Translations under genes and position numbers: made by a program
Part shown: positions 43,841-52,249 of the stretch, piece after piece
Layout: each line of letters opens with the position of its first letter
How positions within the stretch are numbered: position 1 is the first letter of the stretch
Notes under the pieces: model-generated
What the model was told of the DNA's origin: nothing
The model's database searches: none
What the model saw: only the letters and a program-made list of their open reading frames with translations
Source of the DNA: Teredinibacter waterburyi
GTDB taxonomy: Bacteria; Pseudomonadota; Gammaproteobacteria; Pseudomonadales; Cellvibrionaceae
DNA length: 64,000 bases
Direction of reading: 5' to 3'
NCBI RefSeq assembly: GCF_001922985.1
Contig: NZ_MRUH01000045.1
Span: 1-64,000 of the forward strand

Positions 43841-45384
43841 GCCTTATTAACGATATGTTGCGGGATCTGGACGAGAGAAATTCCGGCGATGGCGGGAGAG
43901 CCATTAATACGCAACAGCTAGCCAGTGAGATCGCAACTAGTGGTGAGGGCGCCGGCGGTGCACGAGCCGATTTGTCTGAAATTAAGCCCGCTAAAAAAAG
44001 CCCGCCACGTTGGCTAGCAAGTGTTTTTATTATCGCTATGGCGGGAACGGTGGGATGGTATCTAAAGGATAACGTTAACAGCGCTAGCTTGGAAAAAACG
44101 CGCGGGGTTGCCAGTATTGAGCCTAACGAAGTGCGTGTTGATAGGGTCGCGAATATTGACACTAGTACAGCGGTTGACCCTAGAGCTAATCCCGCGCTTG
44201 AGGAGGCACTTGAGAATGAGGGATCTATAGATAAAACCGTCCTTCCAGAAGCTGCGCAAATTGAGCAAAGTGCGGCGCAGGTTACCACTTCGGTTTTAGA
44301 GCCTGTTCCAGAAAAATTAAATGCCGATGTGATTGCCGCACTTACCCTAGCAGAAGATCGCTTTGCGCGGTTACGGCTAACGCGTCCCGAGCATGATAGC
44401 GCCCAATATTATTATCGTGCGGCGCTGGCGGTAGAGCCAGATAATAGACGAGCGCTGGCTGGCCTAGAAAAAATAGCGGGCTACTACAGCGACAGCTTGC
44501 GCGATGCCGCGAAGACTGACGATGCAAAAAGGCTTGCCATACAGTTGCAGCGAGCTCAGCGCGCAGGTGTAGATGCCGCTACCCTAGAAGAATATAAACA
44601 GCAGTTGACACTATTAGAAGATGTTCAAGCCAAAGAAATAAATCATCAACCGCAATTTGCAGATGCGTCTGAACAACAAATACCGCTGGTAGAACCCTAT
44701 GCTTCCGAGGCCAAGGATTCGACTCGCCTTCATATTGAACAAACCGATGTGACGCAAGATAGAAGTGCGGCTTCGCAAGCAAAAGTATTATTAAAACGCG
44801 GCGAAACTGTCGCAGCAGAAGCGCTGCTGCGCAAGCTGATCGAACAACACCCGAATGCGCAAGAGAGCAACCTCGCTCTGTTCGATTTGTTGATCGCACA
44901 AAATCGAATTCAAGAGAGTGAGCGTTTAACCGCATCATTATCCAGCGATCGATTTTTAAGTAGCTACCTAAATGCCCGCTTGTGGGAGCGCGAAAGAAAG
45001 CCGTTGCTAGCAATAGATGCCTTAGCGAGTTTAACTTTAGACCAACTAAAAGTCATGATGAACAATGGCGGACTTTCGGTTGAATTGTTTGAGCGCCATC
45101 AATCTTTACTGGCAGCGATCTATCAGCAAACAGCACAGCACCTGTTAGCGGTTGAAAAATATCAAATGCTGCTACAGAACAATTCTAGGAACAGCGCCTA
45201 TTGGTTGGGCTATGCCGTGTCAAGCGATGCGTTACAGCACAGTCACAATGCCTTAAAGGCCTTTGAAATGGTGGCAAATTCGCGCACTTTAAGTGATGTT
45301 GTTGTTGATTATGCGCGCCAGCGAGTCGCAAGCCTAAAACCTATAGTGGCCGCAAAAACCAATGATTTAGTGTTGGAGCATTAA
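43837..45384 (+). CDS. mshN: MSHA biogenesis protein MshN (TPR)
   Basis: A 515-residue protein with the MshN/GspB-like start MSLINDMLRDLDERN, a single membrane helix (about residues 56-72), then a long helical periplasmic part with TPR-like repeats (ALAVEPDNRRALAGLEKIAGYY, AEALLRKLIEQHPNAQESNLAL, LLAVEKYQMLLQNN). It overlaps mshM by 4 bases, implying coupling. The MshM/MshN pair parallels GspA/GspB. Confidence 0.88.
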   Translation: MSLINDMLRDLDERNSGDGGRAINTQQLASEIATSGEGAGGARADLSEIKPAKKSPPRWLASVFIIAMAGTVGWYLKDNVNSASLEKTRGVASIEPNEVRVDRVANIDTSTAVDPRANPALEEALENEGSIDKTVLPEAAQIEQSAAQVTTSVLEPVPEKLNADVIAALTLAEDRFARLRLTRPEHDSAQYYYRAALAVEPDNRRALAGLEKIAGYYSDSLRDAAKTDDAKRLAIQLQRAQRAGVDAATLEEYKQQLTLLEDVQAKEINHQPQFADASEQQIPLVEPYASEAKDSTRLHIEQTDVTQDRSAASQAKVLLKRGETVAAEALLRKLIEQHPNAQESNLALFDLLIAQNRIQESERLTASLSSDRFLSSYLNARLWERERKPLLAIDALASLTLDQLKVMMNNGGLSVELFERHQSLLAAIYQQTAQHLLAVEKYQMLLQNNSRNSAYWLGYAVSSDALQHSHNALKAFEMVANSRTLSDVVVDYARQRVASLKPIVAAKTNDLVLEH

Positions 45385-45390
45385 TCGCCA

Positions 45391-47145
45391 ATGAGTAATG
45401 AGAAAAAACGTATCCGCCTTGGTGACCTGTTAGTTGCTCAGCAGCTAATTAGCCAGGAGCAACTCGAGAGCGCTCTAAACGCTCAGCGCACCACCGGCTT
45501 AAAGTTGGGTAAGCAGCTGATCGAAATGGGGTATGTGGAAGAAAACACCCTATTGTCGCTGCTGTCGGGTCAGCTGGATATTCCTTTTGTTGAGTTAAAA
45601 CAATTTCGCTTCGATCGCGAACTTGTACAGAGTTTACCGGAGAGTTTAGCGCGTCGTTATCGCGTTATGATTTTACGTTCTGACAGCGACGGTCTGTTGC
45701 TCGGTATGGCGGACCCTACTGATATTTTTGGTTTGGATGAGTTACAGCGCATACTTGATAAACCTTTAAAAACAGCCGTTGTGCGCGAGTCTGAACTTCT
45801 CGATATTCTCGATATGGCCTATTCGCGCGAGAGTGAAATTGCCTCGCTGGCGGAACAACTCGATGAAGAACTCGAAGCCGACTCGGTAGACCTATCCGAT
45901 ATTATTACCGATGCCACCGATAACGATGCGCCAGTTGTAAAGCTACTGCAAAAAATATTCGAGGAGGCGATCAACACCAAAGCATCGGATATTCACATCG
46001 AACCAGACGAAACAGTATTACGCATTCGCAAGCGAATTGATGGTGTTTTGGTCGAACAGGTGATGAACGAGAAACGTATCGCCAGCGCGCTGATTGTACG
46101 ATTAAAGTTAATGTCGAATTTAGATATCGCGGAAAAACGTATGCCCCAAGACGGACGCTTCCATCTCAAGGTGAGCGGCCGCAGTATTGATGTGCGTTTG
46201 TCGACTATGCCGGTGCAATTTGGCGAATCGGTAGTTATGCGTATTCTTGATCATACCGACGGCGTGCGCTCGCTTGACCAAGTAGGAATGCCGCCAATAT
46301 ACATTAAGCGGTTCCGCAATATTATTACTCGGCCACACGGTTTGATTTTGGTTACTGGTCCTACCGGTAGTGGTAAAACTACTACCTTGTACGGGGCACT
46401 GTCGGAGCTGAATACTCCCGAGAAAAAAATCATTACCGTTGAAGATCCTGTTGAATATCGTTTGCCGCGTATTAGCCAAGTTCAGGTTCACGAAAAAATA
46501 GGGTTGAATTTTGGTACGGTGTTGCGGGCCACATTGCGTCAAGATCCAGATATTCTTTTAGTTGGTGAGATTCGCGATGCTGAATCTGCGGAAATTGCCT
46601 TGCGTGCGGCAATGACTGGTCACATGGTTCTTTCCACCTTGCACACCAACGATGCCGTTACTTCGGCGCTGCGCTTAATTGATATGGGAGTGGACTCTTA
46701 TTTAGTTGCCTCCAGTTTGAAAGCGATTGTTGCCCAGCGTCTAGTTAGAAAAATATGTGAAAGTTGCTCTCAGCCACACGAACTCACCCCACAGGAAAAA
46801 ACCTTTATAAATAGTTTGCGGCGCAGCCCATCCGAGGCACCCATGAATTTTCGTCAGGGGCAGGGTTGCTCGCATTGCTATAACACTGGTTATCGCGGTC
46901 GGATTGGTGTGTTTGAATTGCTGGAACTTAATACGCCCATGGCTAATGCCCTGCGCGATAACAACGTGCGTGAGTTTAATGATGCCGCCCATAGCGACCC
47001 ACATTATCGCCCGCTAAGTGCAAGCGCACTGGAATTTGCGCTACAGGGTATTACAAGCCTTGAAGAGGTGTTGCGCGTATCGGCACAAATAGAAGACGAA
47101 AGCTTGGCTGAAATAACCCAGCCACCCACAAATATGAACTACTAA
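45391..47145 (+). CDS. mshE: MSHA extension ATPase MshE
   Basis: A 584-residue GspE/PilB-type assembly ATPase. The N-terminal MshEN domain (RIRLGDLLVAQQLISQEQLESAL and KLGKQLIEMGYV) is the family module that binds cyclic di-GMP. The ATPase core has GPTGSGKTT, an Asp box around EDPVEYRLP, Walker B ILLVGEIRD and MVLSTLHTNDA, plus a zinc-binding CESC...CSHCYNTGYRGR cysteine quartet. It powers polymerisation of MshA. All catalytic motifs are intact. Confidence 0.94.
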   Translation: MSNEKKRIRLGDLLVAQQLISQEQLESALNAQRTTGLKLGKQLIEMGYVEENTLLSLLSGQLDIPFVELKQFRFDRELVQSLPESLARRYRVMILRSDSDGLLLGMADPTDIFGLDELQRILDKPLKTAVVRESELLDILDMAYSRESEIASLAEQLDEELEADSVDLSDIITDATDNDAPVVKLLQKIFEEAINTKASDIHIEPDETVLRIRKRIDGVLVEQVMNEKRIASALIVRLKLMSNLDIAEKRMPQDGRFHLKVSGRSIDVRLSTMPVQFGESVVMRILDHTDGVRSLDQVGMPPIYIKRFRNIITRPHGLILVTGPTGSGKTTTLYGALSELNTPEKKIITVEDPVEYRLPRISQVQVHEKIGLNFGTVLRATLRQDPDILLVGEIRDAESAEIALRAAMTGHMVLSTLHTNDAVTSALRLIDMGVDSYLVASSLKAIVAQRLVRKICESCSQPHELTPQEKTFINSLRRSPSEAPMNFRQGQGCSHCYNTGYRGRIGVFELLELNTPMANALRDNNVREFNDAAHSDPHYRPLSASALEFALQGITSLEEVLRVSAQIEDESLAEITQPPTNMNY

Positions 47146-47186
47146 TTAAAATAGATCCTTATTTTAAGGGTCGTGGTTAAACCGCT

Positions 47187-48413
47187 ATGCCGCAATTTAA
47201 ATTTGAGGGCCGCTCAACCCAAGGGCAGCCGATAACTGGAGAGGTAACGGCCGCGTCTACTGATTTGGCAGCAGCGCAGTTGCTCGGTCGTGGTGTAACG
47301 CCCATATCGATTGTCGAAGTCTCTATAGGTGCTTCGTCGTTAAAACAGATAAACAAATTGCTGGGCGCGGAAAAAGTTCGCGTCGTTGATTTGGTAATGT
47401 TTTGTCGGCAAATGTATACCATTACCAAAGCGGGAATCCCGCTAACTCGAGGTATGCGCGGATTGGCGGCGGGCATTCGTCATGAGCACCTTCGTGATGT
47501 GCTAAATGATATTGCCGACAAACTTGAAGCGGGAACCAACTTGTCGCGTGCGATGCACCATCACCCTAAAATATTTGATAGCTTGTTTGTCAGTATGATT
47601 AACGTGGGAGAAACTAGTGGTCAGTTAGATGAGACCTTTAAGCAAATGGGATTTTATCTTGAGCGGGATGAAGAAACGCGAAAACGTGTTAAGCAGGCTT
47701 TGCGCTACCCCTCATTTGTTATTGGAGCCTTGTTGATCGCTTTGTTGATCGTAAACTTTTACGTTATCCCTCCATTTGCGTTGATGTTTTCGGAGTTCGG
47801 CGCCGACCTGCCGATAGTGACCAAAATTCTTATTGCTACGTCCAATTTTGTGGTCAATTTTTGGTACTACATAATTGTAGGTTCTATTGTTGGTATTGGT
47901 GCGGCTATTTACTATCTGCGTACCGAGACCGGTGCAATGATGTGGGGGCAACGAAAGTTAGGCTTGCCGATTGTTGGCGATTTAATAGAGCGAGCATCGA
48001 TGGCACGTTACTCAAGAAGTTTTGGTTTGATGCTTAAGTCGGGTGTGCCCATTACGCAGTCGCTAAATCTTTGTGCCTCGGCTATTGATAACCCATTTTT
48101 AGCAAAGAAAATTCGCAGTATTCGCCAAGGTGTAGAACGAGGTGAGGGGCTGTTAAGAACCCACTTACAGGCGAATATGTTTTCACCTCTAGTATTGCAA
48201 ATGATTGCTGTGGGAGAGGAGAGTGGTCAGGTAGAGGTATTGCTAACTGAAGTTGCCGAATTTTATGAGCGCGAAGTCGACTACGATTTAAAAAACCTTA
48301 CCGATAAAATTGAGCCCATTCTAATTGTTATAATGGCAGGATTTGTTTTAGTGCTGGCGCTTGGAATATTTTTGCCGCTCTGGAGCATGTACGATGTGCA
48401 AACAGGACAGTAA
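47187..48413 (+). CDS. mshG: MSHA inner-membrane platform protein MshG
   Basis: A 408-residue PilC/GspF-type polytopic protein with two T2SF repeats. Each has the typical FCRQMYTITKAGIPLTRG / GLMLKSGVPITQSL start and a hydrophobic end; the C-terminus is VLVLALGIFLPLWSMYDVQ. It anchors the MshE motor. It overlaps the next gene by 20 bases. Confidence 0.94.
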   Translation: MPQFKFEGRSTQGQPITGEVTAASTDLAAAQLLGRGVTPISIVEVSIGASSLKQINKLLGAEKVRVVDLVMFCRQMYTITKAGIPLTRGMRGLAAGIRHEHLRDVLNDIADKLEAGTNLSRAMHHHPKIFDSLFVSMINVGETSGQLDETFKQMGFYLERDEETRKRVKQALRYPSFVIGALLIALLIVNFYVIPPFALMFSEFGADLPIVTKILIATSNFVVNFWYYIIVGSIVGIGAAIYYLRTETGAMMWGQRKLGLPIVGDLIERASMARYSRSFGLMLKSGVPITQSLNLCASAIDNPFLAKKIRSIRQGVERGEGLLRTHLQANMFSPLVLQMIAVGEESGQVEVLLTEVAEFYEREVDYDLKNLTDKIEPILIVIMAGFVLVLALGIFLPLWSMYDVQTGQ

Positions 48414-48927
48414 CGCGCCGCTTAAAAACCGTGGGTTCAGTTTGTTTGAAATGCTGGTCGTGATGATTGTGATCAGTATTTTGGTCTATATGAGTTTCGA
48501 CTATTATTTATCGACAATCGAAAACTCCAAACATTCAGTTATAAAGTTCCAGGCCGGTACATTTGCCAGAACGGTTGAAAACCTCTCAGGCGAAGCGACG
48601 CTGCGCAATACCGATTATGTGGTTACGGGTATTGCTAGAGTCTATATGAACCAATTTGGCTGGCCGGCGTCTTCGGATACGACTAGCTCCCTAAGCGCTT
48701 ACAATCAAACGCCTGAAGAGTGTCAAAAACTGTGGCGCGCAATGTTTTCAAACCCTCCTTCAACGACGATTAATACAACCGATTCGTCACTTCACAACAT
48801 TGATTACAAAATATATTCAATAAACGGTCGAATTTGCCGATATGAATTACTAAGAAAGCAGGAAGGACGCTATTTCTTTGACTATGATTTAGTTACGGGA
48901 AGTGTGACGGTTTCGATTCCTGATTAA
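48394..48927 (+). CDS. mshF: MshF-position prepilin-like protein
   Basis: A 177-residue protein with the prepilin signature NRG|FSLFEMLVVMIVISILVY, including Glu at +5. The downstream GWP and CQKLWRAMF segments resemble MshF, and the gene sits in the mshF position after mshG. The intact prepilin site suggests a minor pseudopilin rather than a simple membrane protein; MshB is the alternative name. ATG at 48394 is supported by TGGAG 8 bases upstream. Confidence 0.65.
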   Translation: MCKQDSNAPLKNRGFSLFEMLVVMIVISILVYMSFDYYLSTIENSKHSVIKFQAGTFARTVENLSGEATLRNTDYVVTGIARVYMNQFGWPASSDTTSSLSAYNQTPEECQKLWRAMFSNPPSTTINTTDSSLHNIDYKIYSINGRICRYELLRKQEGRYFFDYDLVTGSVTVSIPD

Positions 48928-49085
48928 GTGAAAATGACTACAAAAATGACGCATAAGCGTCGTAAATACGACATTTTTTCTTGCGGGAATAGGATTGTTT
49001 TTGGGCGCGTCGGTTTGCTGGCGCTTTGGCAAGGTTGCCAGCCAGTCTACTGAACGAGACGGTTTGTTGAGGCGCCTTTCGACGC

Positions 49086-49114
49086 TTGCAATCAAAACAA
49101 TCTAAAAAAGTAAT
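49086..49114 (+). promoter_or_regulatory. Possible mshA promoter
   Basis: TTGCAA (49086-49091) and AGTAAT (49109-49114) are 17 bases apart, each matching the sigma-70 consensus at four of six positions, 47 bases before the pilin ATG. A 233-base gap before the major pilin gene makes a private promoter plausible. The match is weak. Confidence 0.3.
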
Positions 49115-49160
49115 TTATTAAATTTGGCAGTTTTAAGTAATATTAATTGGAGAGTATTTT

Positions 49161-49592
49161 ATGGTTAAGCAACAATCGGGTTTTACTTTAATCGAGCTGA
49201 TTGCGGTGTTGGTAATCTTAGGTATTTTGGCGGCGACGGCAGTCCCTAAATTTATTAATTTGTCTGACGAGGCCGCTCAGGCTGCAGTCAATAGTATTGC
49301 CGGTAGTATTGAAAGTGGTGCAGCACTTAACCACGCGGTTGATATTGCGCGTGAGGCGGGTCTAACAACGGATACCATCGTGACTGTTGCTACCTGCGCC
49401 GATACGGTCAACCTGTTGTCTAAAGCGTTACCGACGAAGTATGCCGTTTACGCGCCAGATAATGCCGCATCAGCTTCAGCTAGCGCGGGTTCATCCGTTG
49501 CGGTTGGCGATAAAGAAACGGAGGTGTGTCGTTTGTTCGATACCACTACGGATTACTACGCCGACTTTGCTGCAATTGGCGCCGCGCCTTAA
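49161..49592 (+). CDS. mshA: MSHA major pilin MshA
   Basis: A 143-residue prepilin with a very short leader MVKQQSG and FTLIELIAVLVILGILAATAVPKFINL. A cysteine pair (ATCADTVN and EVCRLF) should close the C-terminal loop. The sequence is Ala-rich and of major-pilin size. GGAGAG lies 8 bases before the ATG, and the gene is flanked by a private upstream gap and a downstream hairpin, as expected for a highly expressed subunit. It is the only pilin of this type in the locus; MshB is an alternative identity. Confidence 0.85.
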   Translation: MVKQQSGFTLIELIAVLVILGILAATAVPKFINLSDEAAQAAVNSIAGSIESGAALNHAVDIAREAGLTTDTIVTVATCADTVNLLSKALPTKYAVYAPDNAASASASAGSSVAVGDKETEVCRLFDTTTDYYADFAAIGAAP

Positions 49593-49627
49593 CGTTTAAT
49601 AGCTAAAAGGAAGTTTGTAATCGATAT

Positions 49628-49667
49628 TGATGTACACCGAGTTATCCGCTTAGCTCGATGTACATCA
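49628..49667 (+). repeat. Intercistronic hairpin after mshA
   Basis: A 14-bp stem with a single mismatch (49628-49641 with 49654-49667, 12-base loop) begins 35 bases after the mshA stop. It is followed by AAAA, not a T-run, so it is more likely an mRNA-stabilising element or processing site than a terminator. Confidence 0.6.
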
Positions 49668-49731
49668 AAAGCATGTACTACCTCTAGCCAATAATGTAGA
49701 TTAAGCCGAAAAGGTGAGTGCAGGTTAGTTA

Positions 49732-50169
49732 ATGAAATCTGAACACGGTTTTTCGTTAATCGAATTGGTGACAGTTATGGTTCTTATTGGAATCCTTGCT
49801 GGCGCCGTTATAGGCTCTTCGGTACCTAGTTCTAGCTTGCAGCTTCAGTCGAGCCGCGACACCATCGTCGCGGTTTTTAATTCTGCTCAGCAGCTGGCAA
49901 TGAACCGCGCTAACGCGGTGCGTTTAATCACGGCATCTAATAGTGTCGATATCCGAATTGACAGTAATGACGACGGCGATTTTTCTGCAGCCGAAAGTAT
50001 TGCCTATGCTGGAATACAATACCCCTTATCCTTACCATCCACACATACCTTGACGGCAGTCGATTTTGACTTCGATCGTCTCGGTCATACTAGTTCGACT
50101 ACGCTAGTGCTTAGTCAGGGAGCAAATGTTGTTTCTCTAGAGGTTAGTGGTGCAGGGTATATTCGATAG
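49732..50169 (+). CDS. mshC: MSHA minor pilin MshC
   Basis: A 145-residue GspH-like prepilin: leader MKSEHG, then FSLIELVTVMVLIGILAGAVIG with Glu at +5. VAVFNSAQQLAMNRANAVRL matches the amphipathic region of MshC/FimT proteins. It lacks cysteines. Its position after mshA is standard. Confidence 0.87.
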   Translation: MKSEHGFSLIELVTVMVLIGILAGAVIGSSVPSSSLQLQSSRDTIVAVFNSAQQLAMNRANAVRLITASNSVDIRIDSNDDGDFSAAESIAYAGIQYPLSLPSTHTLTAVDFDFDRLGHTSSTTLVLSQGANVVSLEVSGAGYIR

Positions 50170-50504
50170 CGCTCTCTTTGTAAATCCCCGATAACTAAAA
50201 ATTCGATACGTAAGAACCTATTTCCTGAACATTGCGTTATGAAACGATTTGGCTTTATATCGTCCATAGTTTCGCAATTCTCCCGGTTTTGTTCGTTTCG
50301 CTATTTTCTAGCCATTTTAATTCTCCTGTTAGTGACTGCACCTGTCTAGTCAGACCTCCTTTTGTCTGCAAACTGCTTATGGGTAGTGCAATCTTAAACT
50401 TGTGAAGTGCTACACTCTTATATAGACATAACTTTTGTTTGGTTATCGGTTCAAGGATCGATGCCAGCGATTTTTCTAGCGCTAAATTATAAAGTGTTCC
50501 CCCT
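50170..50504 (+). other. Gap between mshC and mshD
   Basis: An unusually long gap inside a pilin operon (335 bases). It contains a 36-codon open frame (50239-50349, listed separately) and an AT-rich stretch with TATATAGA near 50419-50426 that could be a -10 element for mshD, without a clear -35. No terminator hairpin was found. Confidence 0.45.
50239..50349 (+). CDS. Possible 36-residue membrane peptide
   Basis: A short frame encoding a basic N-terminal half (MKRFGFISS, SRFCSFRYF) and a strongly hydrophobic end (LAILILLLVTAPV), the pattern of a small single-helix membrane protein. It is co-directional with the pilus genes and fills the odd mshC-mshD gap. There is no Shine-Dalgarno sequence, which argues against translation. 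It is weakly supported. Confidence 0.22.
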   Translation: MKRFGFISSIVSQFSRFCSFRYFLAILILLLVTAPV

Positions 50505-50981
50505 ATGCCATCCGCACTTCAGCCTAACAAGCCCGACTCTGGCGTTACCCTAATCGAGACGATTGTCTTCTTGGTGGTAATCGCGATTGCATTGACCGGT
50601 TTGATGATGGTATTCAACGAAAGTGTTACTAAATCCGTAGACCCTGTTGTGCGTATTCGTGCTTTGGAGTTGGGGCAGGGGCAGTTGGATGAGGTTATGT
50701 CGCGTAAGTTTGACGAAAATACACCGACGGGAGGTATCCCGCATTGCGGTGCTGTTAGCGGTGTCGCCTGCTTGGGAATAACAGCCGATTCAGGTTTTGA
50801 TGATGTTGGTGATTACGATGGTTTCAGCCGCACAGTGGACGGTTATAGCTTGACCGTTAGTGTTTCCGAGGCCGGCGATGATCTGGGGTTGAGTGCGGCA
50901 GAAGCGAGATTGGTTCAGGTTGTGGTTACCATGCCCGGCGGTGATAGTTTACAGCTCGCCGCTTACCGAGCCAATTTTTAG
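50505..50981 (+). CDS. mshD: MSHA minor pilin MshD
   Basis: A 158-residue prepilin: leader ending DSG, then VTLIETIVFLVVIAIALTGLM with Glu at +5. VRALELGQGQLDEVMSRKFDENTP is characteristic of MshD. A cysteine pair (HCGAVSGVACLG) is present. The next gene begins 1 base after its stop. Confidence 0.9.
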   Translation: MPSALQPNKPDSGVTLIETIVFLVVIAIALTGLMMVFNESVTKSVDPVVRIRALELGQGQLDEVMSRKFDENTPTGGIPHCGAVSGVACLGITADSGFDDVGDYDGFSRTVDGYSLTVSVSEAGDDLGLSAAEARLVQVVVTMPGGDSLQLAAYRANF

Positions 50982-50982
50982 T

Positions 50983-51807
50983 ATGTTCTCGCCAAAGGCA
51001 AAAAGATCCCGTATCCAGCCCTTGTACATGAGCTTGGGTTTTACCTTGATCGAACTCATTTCGGTCATGGTGATTCTTGGAATTATTGCGACCATAGGAA
51101 CCCGTTTTGTAGTGACCACGGTCGATAGCTACGCGGCAACCGAAAAGCGTGCAAAATTAACAGCACGCGGACGAGTCGTGGTAGAACAAATTACTCGCCA
51201 ATTGCGTTTGGCTGTGCCCTATAGTTTACGGCTGAGCAGTAGCGGTAATTGTTTGGAATTTATGCCCGGTGTTGCTGGCGGTGCTTACCTCGAACGGGTA
51301 GCTGACGAAACGCTGCCTGGGTCCGCCGCCACGTCTTCAATAACGACTGCGCCGTTTAGTGTTGGTTTGGGCGCACCGACTTACTTGATTATTGGTGCTA
51401 TGTCTAACTCGGATATTTACGCTCCTGCAGGTAATGCCCTCGTCGATATTAATTCAATAACCTACGGTGCAACGAACACTATAAATTTTTCAGCGCCGCA
51501 CAGATTTGAACGCAACTCCATTAACCAGCGATTTTTTATCGGCGATTCGCCAAAGCGTTTTTGTTTTAGTGGCGGTCAAATTCTTGAATATGGTAGTTAC
51601 GGACTTTTAAGTGCTGCAGTTGATGATTCCAATCCCGGTGGAAGCAGTCTAGTCATGGCTGAAAACGTTACCACTAACTCAACTTTTTTTTCGATCTCGC
51701 CCGGAAGCGAAGATAGAAACGTCGCGGTTAGTTTAGACTTTACGCTTACAGAGCGAGGTCAGGTAGTAACAATGAATAACACGGTGTTACTTCACAATGT
51801 TCCCTAG
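50983..51807 (+). CDS. mshO: MSHA minor pilin MshO
   Basis: About 274 residues with leader MFSPKAKRSRIQPLYMSLG and FTLIELISVMVILGIIATIG. ARGRVVVEQITRQLRLAVPYSLR and the CLEFMPGVAGG segment fit MshO. ATG at 50983 follows the mshD stop immediately, so translation is probably coupled; a longer frame back into mshD is not credible. Confidence 0.88.
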   Translation: MFSPKAKRSRIQPLYMSLGFTLIELISVMVILGIIATIGTRFVVTTVDSYAATEKRAKLTARGRVVVEQITRQLRLAVPYSLRLSSSGNCLEFMPGVAGGAYLERVADETLPGSAATSSITTAPFSVGLGAPTYLIIGAMSNSDIYAPAGNALVDINSITYGATNTINFSAPHRFERNSINQRFFIGDSPKRFCFSGGQILEYGSYGLLSAAVDDSNPGGSSLVMAENVTTNSTFFSISPGSEDRNVAVSLDFTLTERGQVVTMNNTVLLHNVP

Positions 51808-52249
51808 TTTTATTGAGCCGAAATCGAAAATTTCACAGGGTGGGTTTTTATTGCCCTTGGTGATTTTTTTGTTGGTGGGTGTGTCAATGCTTGCTATTGC
51901 TATTAGCCGTGTATCGAGTTTTTCTGGCGCTAGCTCAAGTGCCGAGGGCTTGTCTGTTCAAGCGTTGTTTGCATCAGAATCCGGCTTGCAGTGGGGTATG
52001 AACCAATTATTTTTTCAGCAGACTAGCCGTATAGCGGTAGATGCAAATTGTACGACATTAGAAAATAGCGGCGCTGGACAGACATTAACCTATAGTGTCG
52101 ATGGCCTGAGCAGCTGTACAACACAAATTAATTGCTCTATTTCCACTCAGGGTGCAACTAGCTATTACACACTCGAAAGTTCATCGACTTGTGGCGGCGG
52201 TAACCTACTGGGCCAGCGGCGATTACAAATATTGGCGAAAATGCAATGA
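51797..52249 (+). CDS. mshP: MSHA protein MshP (PilX-like)
   Basis: A 150-residue protein whose hydrophobic N-terminus follows SQGG|FLLPLVIFLLVGVSMLAIA. As in PilX-type proteins there is no Glu at +5. ALFASESGLQWGMNQLF is the family's amphipathic continuation. Several cysteines occur in the C-terminal half. It overlaps mshO by 11 bases and mshQ by 4. Confidence 0.87.
   Translation: MFPSFIEPKSKISQGGFLLPLVIFLLVGVSMLAIAISRVSSFSGASSSAEGLSVQALFASESGLQWGMNQLFFQQTSRIAVDANCTTLENSGAGQTLTYSVDGLSSCTTQINCSISTQGATSYYTLESSSTCGGGNLLGQRRLQILAKMQ

Noticed and set aside
49026-49039. Sigma-54 promoter before mshA (TGGCAAGGTTGCC)
   Set aside because: The spacing between GG and GC is 7 bases instead of 10, so RpoN could not use it.
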